Assembly: GCF_027922265.1 (NCBI RefSeq)
Contig: NZ_BSFI01000007.1
Coordinates: 508,979 to 572,978, forward strand
From: Hansschlegelia plantiphila
Lineage (GTDB): Bacteria > Pseudomonadota > Alphaproteobacteria > Rhizobiales > Methylopilaceae
Length of the DNA stretch: 64,000 nt
Direction: 5' to 3'
The position numbers and the translations under genes are program-made. The notes under the pieces are model-generated. The model worked only from the letters and a program-made list of their open reading frames with translations, did not search any database and had not been told where the DNA came from. How positions within the stretch are numbered: position 1 is the stretch's first letter; the number at the start of each line of letters is the position of its first letter. This document shows positions 1-5,642 of this stretch, piece after piece.

Positions 1-687
1 AATCGCGCTCAGCACGTGCCGGAGGTTCTCGGCATACGGACCATAATGGCCCTTCGCGTATTTCAGCCGAAGCGGCTCGCCCGCCACCTGCATGAAGTAC
101 ATGAGCTTATGGATCTCGAGCAAAGACACGAATGGGTCCATCAGGCCGGCTAGGTAGCGGTTCGTCAGCGCAACCAAGGCCGCCCTTCCTGGCGTCATAT
201 TCGGCACTTCGCGGGACTTCGTCTTGACGGGCGCCGCTGTAGGCTCGAACAGCAGGATTTCGACGTCATTGATCCCGCCGAGGGCTTCGATGATGCGTGG
301 ACGTACATCACCCCAGTCCAGACCGCCGAGGCCGCTCCCCAGCGGCGGGATGGCGATCGACCTAATCTTGCGGTCACGTATCTCCGACGCGAGCGCAGCA
401 AGGCCTGACTCGATGTCCTCCATTCGGCTCTTGCCGCGCCAGTGGCGTTTGGTCGGAAAATTGATGACGTAGCGAGGGTTGTTCACCGTCATGCGGTCGT
501 AGACGAACATCCGCCCAGGCTGAACCATGCCGGCCTTGCAAGCCTCGGCGTAAGCTTTGAAGTTGTTTGGGAATGCGTTCTTGAACTGCAGCGCGACGCC
601 GCGTCCCATGATGCCCACGCAGTTGACCGTGTTGACGAGCGCCTCGGCGTCGGCGGTCAGGATGTCTCCGGTGGTGAAGCTGATCAT
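1..687 (-). CDS. darG: DarG macrodomain DNA ADP-ribosylglycohydrolase antitoxin (C-terminal part cut by window edge)
   Basis: DarG removes ADP-ribose from thymidine in DNA and so reverses DarT; its C-terminal region can also bind the toxin. The frame opens at an ATG at 687 and stays open for 229 codons to base 1. The N-terminus reads MISFTTGDILTADAEALVNT followed by VNCVGIMGRG, the standard start of a DarG macrodomain with the Asn and Gly-rich ligand loop. Further on is a macrodomain-like segment with IPPLGSGLGG and, at the window edge, KGHYGPYAENLRHVL, which matches the start of the DarG C-terminal domain. It begins 13 bases after darT, so the two are surely co-transcribed. Its stop codon lies outside the window. 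Confidence 0.9.
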   Translation of the reverse strand, partial: MISFTTGDILTADAEALVNTVNCVGIMGRGVALQFKNAFPNNFKAYAEACKAGMVQPGRMFVYDRMTVNNPRYVINFPTKRHWRGKSRMEDIESGLAALASEIRDRKIRSIAIPPLGSGLGGLDWGDVRPRIIEALGGINDVEILLFEPTAAPVKTKSREVPNMTPGRAALVALTNRYLAGLMDPFVSLLEIHKLMYFMQVAGEPLRLKYAKGHYGPYAENLRHVLSAI

Positions 688-700
688 TGCGGTCGGTCCA

Positions 701-1345
701 TCAGTAGTACCATTCGCGCCTGATCTCGACCGGAGGCCGGTGCGCGGCACCACGCAAGGTGTTCGCTACCTGCTGAGCAACCGCACTGGAATAGACGCCG
801 ATTCGGCGCACGAGGTGCCATGGGAAACTCCGTTCCATCAGAAATTCGGCCTGCTTGCCTTCTTTGATCTCCGAGTCCCGGAAGTTGCCAGCGGCTATCG
901 CGTCCCAATTAATGTCGCCGAGATCGGCTAGGTCGTCTCGGTCGTCGAAGTAGGAAGATCCGGCGTTCGACAGCGTGAAAGCCCATCGCCGGTCCTTCGC
1001 CCCTGCCCATTCGACAGCTTCCTGGAGGTCTGCTTCAAGCGTGACGATTGGGGCCTGGCCGCCGCGGTAGCTTAGCTCCGGATGGTTCGCCATAGATATG
1101 ATGTAGAGCATGATCGACCGGGGGCAGAAGTAGAACGGTGCACAATCGCCGACAGCCAGATCGGGGTGGCTGTCGAGCTTGGTCCGGAGCCGCCGCGCCT
1201 TGATGCCGCTCATGCCAATGGTCGTACCAGGCGAAGCTCGTGCAATTACCTCGGCGTCCGACCAAATCCGGCCATCCAGCACGATCGACGCCAGCCGATC
1301 GACATGCACGATGTGGTAGATCTTGGGGCGCGCCGGGACGGCCAT
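701..1345 (-). CDS. darT: DarT ssDNA thymidine ADP-ribosyltransferase toxin
   Basis: DarT uses NAD to ADP-ribosylate thymidine in single-stranded DNA, blocking replication; DarTG systems are established toxin-antitoxin and anti-phage modules. The 214-residue product has the family's opening IYHIVHVDRLASI with the NAD-contacting His around residue 11, an Arg-rich stretch near residues 50-54, a PFYFCPRSIMLY block at 70-81, and the ARTT-loop motif KQAEFLM with the presumed catalytic Glu at 167. Length is normal for the family. It lies 2 bases after an XRE regulator and 13 bases before darG. All expected residues appear present, so the toxin is probably active. The target motif cannot be predicted by eye. 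Confidence 0.92.
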   Translation of the reverse strand: MAVPARPKIYHIVHVDRLASIVLDGRIWSDAEVIARASPGTTIGMSGIKARRLRTKLDSHPDLAVGDCAPFYFCPRSIMLYIISMANHPELSYRGGQAPIVTLEADLQEAVEWAGAKDRRWAFTLSNAGSSYFDDRDDLADLGDINWDAIAAGNFRDSEIKEGKQAEFLMERSFPWHLVRRIGVYSSAVAQQVANTLRGAAHRPPVEIRREWYY

Positions 1346-1347
1346 TC

Positions 1348-1584
1348 CTACATACCTGCCTTCTTCAGTCGAACACCCGGCCCCTCGCCGTTCTCGGCGA
1401 CAAAGATGACGCCGGCGGTTTCGAGAGCCTTGCGGATCGCTGTTAGCGTCGATGCTTTCGGATCGGCCGTCCCGCGCTCGATGTTATTCAGTGCAGTGGT
1501 CGAGAGCCCCGCGGCTGCCGCTAGGGCAGCCTGCGTGAGGCCAAGCATCGCGCGTGCGCCGCGTATCTGTTGAGGCGTGATCAT
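1348..1584 (-). CDS. XRE-family HTH regulator, first gene of the darTG operon
   Basis: This 78-residue protein is an XRE/Cro helix-turn-helix (about residues 5-60) with the pattern LGLTQAALAAAAGLSTTALNNI, split here as LGLTQAALAAAAG and LSTTALNNIERG. The remaining C-terminus is short, with no second domain. It is the first gene of a three-gene operon with darT 2 bases downstream. The likely role is autoregulation of the toxin operon through the palindromes at 1601-1623 and 1661-1679. A GAGG sequence lies only 3 bases before the ATG, so the ribosome site is short-spaced. Whether it also acts as an extra antitoxin component is unknown. Confidence 0.85.
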   Translation of the reverse strand: MITPQQIRGARAMLGLTQAALAAAAGLSTTALNNIERGTADPKASTLTAIRKALETAGVIFVAENGEGPGVRLKKAGM

Positions 1585-1600
1585 GCGCCTCTTGTACGCT

Positions 1601-1623
1601 GCGCTTGATTTTTCCTCAAGCGC
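1601..1623. promoter_or_regulatory. Palindromic operator candidate 1 (8-bp arms, 7-bp spacer)
   Basis: GCGCTTGA, a 7-base spacer TTTTTCC, then TCAAGCGC form a perfect inverted repeat 17 bases upstream of the XRE start codon. It shares the core CTTGA-N7-TCAAG with the second site at 1661-1679. The position fits an XRE dimer site controlling the XRE-darT-darG promoter. The palindrome is seen directly; the protein that binds it is inferred. Confidence 0.7.
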
Positions 1624-1660
1624 GCTTGACGTCCACTGAAGTTACATTTAACTCAAGCCT

Positions 1661-1679
1661 ACTTGATTATTTCTCAAGT
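1661..1679. promoter_or_regulatory. Palindromic operator candidate 2 (6-bp arms, 7-bp spacer)
   Basis: ACTTGA, spacer TTATTTC, then TCAAGT form an inverted repeat with the same core and the same 7-base T/C-rich spacing as the site at 1601-1623. It ends one base before the GGAGG ribosome site (1680-1684) of the rightward gene, so a bound repressor could block transcription or initiation there. Extra half-sites occur at 1625-1629 (CTTGA) and 1653-1657 (TCAAG). Confidence 0.7.
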
Positions 1680-1691
1680 GGAGGCTTTTAG

Positions 1692-2204
1692 ATGCCGAAA
1701 CACAGCGTTCCGGCCCCGGCCGCGGGCGGAGCTATGCCCGCCGCAGCCCAGACCGAGTACCGCGCGCTGACGATCTACAGCGCGCCGCCGACCGGCTGCA
1801 TCGTCTTTCCGGTGACGCGAAACGGTTTCGAGCCGCACCTCCGACTCGGCGAGATCGCGATCGTCGATTCCGGAGACCGCGAGCTGCAGAACGGTGAGCT
1901 CTACGTCATCCGCTGGAACCATCCCCTTGAACCGGATGGCATTAAGGCGCTCGTCCAGATATGGCCGCGGACTCATCGCGGGACCGACGGCAACAGCTTT
2001 GCGGCTTGGTGGGTCGGCAGCCTCAATCGGCCCCGCGAAGCTGGCGAGGTTGAGCAGTGGCTGAAGGAACGGCGACCGCTATCCTGCTCAGAACGACCTT
2101 TCCGCGCCGATCATCTGCGCGAGAAGCTGGTCGGCCGCGTGATTGGGATCTACCAAGCGACCGACCCGGCCATTGCCGCTCTCAACGGGAGGGCCCAGTC
2201 GTGA
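1692..2204 (+). CDS. S24/LexA-fold protein lacking the catalytic Ser, no HTH
   Basis: The 170-residue product resembles only the C-terminal domain of LexA/CI-type S24 proteins. At residues 43-75 it has RNGFEPHLRLGEIAIVD and ELQNGELYVIRW, matching the usual SMEP-L-GD-VLVD and DG-LYV pattern, and a late GRVIGIY strand near 148-154. The normal catalytic Ser of S-M-E-P is Gly45 here, so self-cleavage is unlikely; Lys85 could match the general-base Lys. No DNA-binding domain is present. GGAGG seven bases upstream supports the 1692 start. It is divergent from the XRE-darTG operon across the paired palindromes, suggesting shared control. The family assignment is by pattern only. Confidence 0.55.
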   Translation: MPKHSVPAPAAGGAMPAAAQTEYRALTIYSAPPTGCIVFPVTRNGFEPHLRLGEIAIVDSGDRELQNGELYVIRWNHPLEPDGIKALVQIWPRTHRGTDGNSFAAWWVGSLNRPREAGEVEQWLKERRPLSCSERPFRADHLREKLVGRVIGIYQATDPAIAALNGRAQS

Positions 2205-2557
2205 ACCGACGTGGATTTCTCATTGCGGCTTCGGCACCGGTCGTCGCCGTACCAGCGGCCGCACTAGCGACTCGCGGCGGCGTCGTCTCACCGTTCCCTG
2301 GTTTGTCGCTCTGCGAGGTGCCGCTCCTTAGATCTGAGTTGCCAAGGGAGGCCCTGGTCGACCGCTACGTCGCTTTCCTCGCCTACGAACACCGGATGGC
2401 TCTTTGGGAGCAGATGCCAGCCTACGCGAGGGAGGGTCGTCGGGCTTACGAAGTGCCACTGTACTGGTCGCCCGAGAACGACGAGGTGCTCGGCGTCGTC
2501 AACGACGGGCGCCTGGTCGAGCGGGCGTCGCGCGTTTTAGCGGCAGTCGGCCTATGA
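2201..2557 (+). CDS. Small protein with Tat-like signal peptide, function unknown
   Basis: A GTG at 2201 overlaps the stop of the previous gene (GTGA), indicating translational coupling; the open frame extends upstream but the product there would overlap the earlier gene heavily. The 118-residue protein begins MNRRGFLIAASAPVVAVPAA, a twin-arginine-like start with a hydrophobic stretch and an Ala-rich cleavage region. The rest is soluble with no recognised domain; it contains several Tyr/Trp and acidic residues. Similar short exported proteins occur in phage-like islands. I cannot assign a function. Confidence 0.5.
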   Translation: MNRRGFLIAASAPVVAVPAAALATRGGVVSPFPGLSLCEVPLLRSELPREALVDRYVAFLAYEHRMALWEQMPAYAREGRRAYEVPLYWSPENDEVLGVVNDGRLVERASRVLAAVGL

Positions 2558-2676
2558 GTATCGGGCTCCGCCTCGCCGTCTGGCTTGCGGTCGCCGTTTC
2601 TTGGACAAAGTACGTCCTCGTGCCAATAGCCCAGCGCAGAATCACGAGGCGGACTTCCGGACGAAGAATTGACTGA
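2554..2676 (+). CDS. 40-residue single-pass membrane protein, function unknown
   Basis: An ATG at 2554 overlaps the preceding stop codon as ATGA, the same coupling seen through this small operon. The product starts MSIGLRLAVWLAVAVSWTKY, one hydrophobic segment (about residues 5-26), and ends with a strongly basic tail containing QRRITRRTSGRR. Size, charge and context are compatible with a small phage-type membrane protein, but no family is recognised. It may be non-coding; the overlap and membrane profile are the only support. Confidence 0.4.
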   Translation: MSIGLRLAVWLAVAVSWTKYVLVPIAQRRITRRTSGRRID

Positions 2677-2697
2677 AACGTTTTGGTCAGATATGTG
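2669..2697 (+). promoter_or_regulatory. Possible promoter for the 239-residue unknown gene
   Basis: TTGACT at 2669-2674 is followed, after 17 bases, by TATGTG at 2692-2697, about 40 bases before the ATG at 2738. The -35 is good, the -10 weak. The short palindrome CTGA-N10-TCAG overlaps the spacer. Confidence 0.35.
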
Positions 2698-2737
2698 CCC
2701 ATAGCAACGGACGATTATCCGACCGAAAGGCCCTGCT

Positions 2738-3457
2738 ATGCCGCCCGCAACTGCTGCCGATCTCGTCGGCGCTATCCAGCCCCTCACTCAGCTGACTGAC
2801 CGGTGGCTGAAATCAGCAACGCTCAACTTATTCGAGAACAAGGTGATTGAGCCGGGTCCCGCGGGTCGTGCGGCTCTCAAAAGAAATCCTCGAGAAGCAG
2901 CGGCGCTCGCGGTCGGGCTTTTGGCTGCTCCGTCGACCGCACAGGCGGGCCGATATGCTCTTGGGATCTTGGGTGCTGGCCGTCAGCGAGGTTCTCGCAT
3001 CGATCCACATGAATGCCGACACAGCCATGAACTTGGAAAGCTGATCGAGGTGGCTCTTTCGCGGCCTTACTTCATCGATGCGCTTAGCGTGATGATCCAG
3101 GAGTGGAAAATCCTTGAGTCTGGGCTCGCCTATTATGCCGGACTGCCGACCTCCCGTGGGCTAACAGGTGAATGGAAGGCGGAACTCACCGTCCAGGTCT
3201 GGGGAACGCCTAACTTCGGCGCCCACATCGAACTCGACGTTCGGGAGGTATTCCCTCTCTCGGAGTCGGGTTTCGACCAGCATCACACGTTCCTCGGCAT
3301 CGAGGCAGATTGGCTTGGAGACGCAACCGAAGATCTTGAATCGGGCGACCCGAGCGATGTGGTCAAGCGCCTCGCACACCAGGCGACGCACGGTTTTGAT
3401 CAGCGTGTGATCATCGCTCTCGGACGTCGCCTCGGCGAACGCGGCGTTGATTACTGA
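2738..3457 (+). CDS. Hypothetical protein of the integrated element
   Basis: This is a 239-residue soluble protein with no signal peptide or clear membrane span and no domain I recognise. The first 60 residues look helical. The middle has an Ala/Gly-rich helix (residues 50-85), a His-containing segment DPHECRHSHELGKLIEVALS, and a Trp/Tyr-rich stretch around 140-175. The end, KRLAHQATHGFDQRVIIALG, is again helical. A separate weak promoter precedes it, and it sits between the small coupled ORFs and the recombination module. Codon use at third positions is less GC-skewed than in the chromosomal genes, consistent with acquired DNA. It could be an effector or defence cargo gene, but nothing in the sequence shows this. 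Confidence 0.6.
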   Translation: MPPATAADLVGAIQPLTQLTDRWLKSATLNLFENKVIEPGPAGRAALKRNPREAAALAVGLLAAPSTAQAGRYALGILGAGRQRGSRIDPHECRHSHELGKLIEVALSRPYFIDALSVMIQEWKILESGLAYYAGLPTSRGLTGEWKAELTVQVWGTPNFGAHIELDVREVFPLSESGFDQHHTFLGIEADWLGDATEDLESGDPSDVVKRLAHQATHGFDQRVIIALGRRLGERGVDY

Positions 3458-3464
3458 GGCCGCT

Positions 3465-3647
3465 ATGAAAAGCCAAGCCGTTCTCCTCACGCGCAAGCAG
3501 ATAGCCGCTGCCTATGGAGTGGACGTTGCCACGGTGCAGCGCTGGAAGAAGCGCGGCCTGCTTCAGCCGGAGCAGCCGGGGGGCCGCGGCGGCACTTGGC
3601 GCCTGCCGGCCTCGGTGGTGAAATCGAAGAAGGGCGAGGAGAACTGA
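3465..3647 (+). CDS. Small HTH protein (MerR/excisionase-like)
   Basis: The 60-residue product carries a winged-helix-like HTH: LTRKQIAAAYGVDVATVQRW, then KKRGLLQPEQPGGRGGTWRLP, as in small excisionase and Terminase-Nu1-type DNA-binding proteins. I place the start at ATG 3465, which lies 8 bases after the preceding gene; an ATG at 3447 in frame would overlap it. The stop is followed immediately by the next gene. It is part of a three-gene recombination module with the second HTH protein and the integrase. Confidence 0.7.
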   Translation: MKSQAVLLTRKQIAAAYGVDVATVQRWKKRGLLQPEQPGGRGGTWRLPASVVKSKKGEEN

Positions 3648-3648
3648 C

Positions 3649-3891
3649 GTGAGCCGGTCGCTCCGCGAGCAGTCTCTTCCCCGCTTTGCGCTTAGGCGCG
3701 AGGAAGCGGCCGCGAGCCTCAGTGTCTCGGCCGGGACCTTCGACGGCTGGGTGGAAGACGGCAGGATGCCGAAGCCTTACAAGCCGAATGGCGGCGTCGC
3801 TCTTTGGGACGTCGACGAGATCCGCGCCTGCTGGCAGGCGATGAAGGACGGCACAGTCTTGAACAATCCGCTCGATCGGCTGGTGCTCTGA
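3649..3891 (+). CDS. AlpA/excisionase-like HTH protein
   Basis: This 80-residue protein starts at a GTG directly after the stop of the preceding HTH gene and ends in a TGATG overlap with the integrase. It has the HTH pattern LRREEAAASLSVSAGTFDGW followed by the wing region VEDGRMPKPYKPNGGVALWD and the DVDEIRACWQ helix typical of excisionase-like proteins next to integrases. The likely job is directing excision or regulating int. It and the previous gene are two HTH proteins of the same general type in tandem, so which one is the real excisionase cannot be decided. Confidence 0.75.
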   Translation: MSRSLREQSLPRFALRREEAAASLSVSAGTFDGWVEDGRMPKPYKPNGGVALWDVDEIRACWQAMKDGTVLNNPLDRLVL

Positions 3892-5093
3892 TGGTGCAGC
3901 TCGATCTCCGCTACCTCTCCCGAGACATCGACCGGCACGGCAACGTCCGGTTCTACGTGCGCGTGCCGGGCCGGAATAAGGTGCGGATCCGAGCTTCGCT
4001 CAACGAGGACGGGACTGCATCCCCGGCCTTCATGGACGCTTATTGGAAAGCCGTCCGCGCCGAAGAGGAGGCGACCCGACCGCAAGTGCGGCGCGTCGCG
4101 GAAGGCTCCTTCCAGGCGGCGCTGAACCGCTACTACGGCTCGAGCAAGTTCAAGAGCTACGATCCCGACACACAGCGCGATAAGCGCGGCGTCCTCAACC
4201 GCTACGCGGACAGTGCTGGACCGATCGCGCTGAAGGCCTTTCGGCAGCAGGACGTCGAGCGGAGCCGCGACAAGCGACGAGACACGCCCGCGGCCGCCGA
4301 CAAGCTCGTGAAGTACCTGCGGACCTTCTTCGCGTGGGCGATGAAGGAGAAGCTGATCGGCGCCAACCCCGCGGTCGGCGTCGAGAAGATCAACACAGGC
4401 TCGGAAGGCCATCATACTTGGAGCGTCGAGGAGATCCGGCGGTACGAGGAGCGGCACCCCGTTGGGACTACCGCACGCCTCGCCCTCGTCCTGCTCATGT
4501 GCACCGGTGGCCGCCGCGGCGATGTCTACGCCCTCGGCCGGCAGCACGAGACCGACGGCTACCTTTCGTTCTTCCAGGAGAAGAATCGGGCGCGGCAGAC
4601 TGAGCCCATCGTCATCCCGATCCGGCCGGAGCTGAGGGGGGCGCTGGACGCGACCCCGACCGGTGATCTCGCCTATATCATCGGCTCCCATAGCCGGCCC
4701 TACACGAAGGAGAGCTTCGGCAATCGCTTCCGCGAATGGTGCGATCAAGCCGGCCTTCCGCAATGCTCGGCTCATGGTGTCCGGAAGGCGGCGGCCACGA
4801 TCCTCGCCGAGAACGGCGCCTCCGCCATGGAGCTCTGTTCGATCTTCGGCTGGAGCAAGCTGGAGACCGCCGAGATCTACGTTCGTAAGGCGCAGCGGAA
4901 GCGCCTGGCGGCGAATGCATTCGCCCGGCTCGACGCGGCGACGTCCCCGAAGATTGTCCCACTTCGTGGCCGGAAGTCAGTCAGTGGGACAAACAGGAGA
5001 AAAAGTCTTGTTGGATCAACGCCATCAGATGGCGGTGGTGGGCCCGGCAGGACTCGAACCTGCAACCAGACCGTTATGAGCGGTCGGCTCTAA
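3891..5093 (+). CDS. int: Tyrosine recombinase / site-specific integrase
   Basis: The integrase of the element. I start it at ATG 3891 (TGATG overlap), giving 400 residues; the open frame extends further upstream but overlaps the previous gene. It has an N-terminal arm-binding region, a core-binding helical domain (about 70-170) and a C-terminal catalytic domain with Arg208 (GGRRGD), the box HGVRK (His295, Arg298), Trp321 in the FGWSKLE segment and the nucleophile Tyr330 (ETAEIYVR). The last 20 or so residues (GGPGRTRTCNQTVMS) are translated from the tRNA-Ile gene read in reverse, which is characteristic of integrases adjoining a tRNA attachment site. All catalytic residues are present, so it should be functional. 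Confidence 0.93.
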   Translation: MVQLDLRYLSRDIDRHGNVRFYVRVPGRNKVRIRASLNEDGTASPAFMDAYWKAVRAEEEATRPQVRRVAEGSFQAALNRYYGSSKFKSYDPDTQRDKRGVLNRYADSAGPIALKAFRQQDVERSRDKRRDTPAAADKLVKYLRTFFAWAMKEKLIGANPAVGVEKINTGSEGHHTWSVEEIRRYEERHPVGTTARLALVLLMCTGGRRGDVYALGRQHETDGYLSFFQEKNRARQTEPIVIPIRPELRGALDATPTGDLAYIIGSHSRPYTKESFGNRFREWCDQAGLPQCSAHGVRKAAATILAENGASAMELCSIFGWSKLETAEIYVRKAQRKRLAANAFARLDAATSPKIVPLRGRKSVSGTNRRKSLVGSTPSDGGGGPGRTRTCNQTVMSGRL

Positions 5094-5111
5094 CCATTGA
5101 GCTACAGGCCC
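5036..5111 (-). tRNA. tRNA-Ile2 (anticodon CAU), insertion site of the element
   Basis: A complete 76-base cloverleaf on the minus strand: acceptor GGGCCTG paired with CGGGCCC, D-arm, anticodon stem GACCG/CGGTC enclosing CTCATAA, T-arm GCAGG-TTCGAGT-CCTGC, discriminator A, and an encoded CCA at 5036-5038. The anticodon CAU could mean Met, but the overall sequence, with the ACTCATAA-like loop and GTTAGAGC D-arm, matches the minor Ile tRNA whose C34 is converted to lysidine by TilS to read AUA. The 3' half coincides with the end of int, so the gene was kept intact by the element's copy of its 3' end. Confidence 0.92.
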
Positions 5112-5227
5112 CCGCCGCAGGCATACGCCGAGAGCGGGCGGTTTGTCATCGCCCGGATGTGCTGAAGCCGCTGAAGGATGCGCGGCGCCCGCTATATAGG
5201 TCTGCGACGCTGGTCTCAGGGAGAGGC

Positions 5228-5588
5228 ATGGGGCGGATCGGACTGGTCTTCATGGCGGCGACCGCAGCTCTCGTCCTCGGCGTGGCGGCGCTCGTCGTCG
5301 GCGGGCCGGGGCGGACGGCGATTCCCGCAGACGCTCTGGTCGTCGGCCAGCTCGCCGAGCCCCGCTCGCTCGATCCGGCGACGGCTCAAGCGCCTCCGTG
5401 CTGAGACGGGGCTCACCATGGTCTTCGTCAGCCACGATCTCGCGGTCGTCGAGAGGCTCTGCGATCGGGTCGCGGTGATGCGACGCGGCCGGATCGTGGA
5501 GCAGGGCGCCTGCCGCAAAGTGCTTTCAACGCCGCGCGAACGCTACACCCGAGAGCTCGTGGCCGCCGCACACGTCGTCGTCGCTTGA
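5228..5588 (+). pseudogene. Deletion fusion: peptide ABC substrate-binding protein start joined to ABC ATPase end
   Basis: From ATG 5228 the frame encodes a membrane-anchor/signal segment and the start of a family-5 peptide-binding protein (ADALVVGQLAEPRSLDPATA), then ends at 5404. A second frame over about 5385-5588 encodes only the end of an oligopeptide-transporter ATPase: an H-loop region TMVFVSHDLAVVERL, then DRVAVMRRGRIVEQG and a C-terminal TPRERYTRELV. The Walker A, signature and Walker B motifs, both permeases and most of the binding protein are missing. The simplest reading is a single internal deletion of a dipeptide ABC operon, with the joint near 5380-5390 and out of frame. It is not functional as a transporter. 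Confidence 0.8.
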
Positions 5589-5604
5589 CGAGGCTTCCCG
5601 TCGC

Positions 5605-5636
5605 CCGATGTGGGTTCGACTCCCCCGTTTCCGGCA
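5605..5636 (+). other. tRNA-like T-arm remnant
   Basis: The bases GTGGGTTCGACTCCCCC followed by GTTTCCGGCA look like the T-arm and 3' acceptor strand of a class II (Leu or Ser) tRNA, but there is no matching 5' half upstream and the CCA is degenerate (CTCA). The position, between the ABC deletion scar and the next gene and about 0.5 kb from an active integration site, suggests a left-over 3' end of a tRNA from a past insertion or deletion. Confidence 0.4.
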
Positions 5637-5642
5637 CTCACC

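Larger units (their letters stand above)
1..5093. mobile_element. Integrative element, tRNA-proximal end (partial)
   Basis: This is the right end of an element inserted at the 3' end of tRNA-Ile(CAU). A tyrosine recombinase gene points toward the tRNA and its reading frame runs into it. Two small helix-turn-helix proteins, likely excision or control factors, directly precede the recombinase. The cargo visible here is a toxin-antitoxin operon and several short unrecognised ORFs. The boundary is inferred from the tRNA overlap; the other attachment site lies left of base 1 and cannot be seen. No capsid, tail, conjugation or replication genes are visible, so I cannot say whether it is a prophage, an integrative conjugative element or a simple island. 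Confidence 0.8.

Noticed and set aside
5159..5404. 81-residue ORF as a complete small gene
   Set aside because: Its C-terminal part is clearly the beginning of a peptide-binding protein that stops where an ABC ATPase end begins in another frame; it is part of a deletion scar rather than a functional gene.
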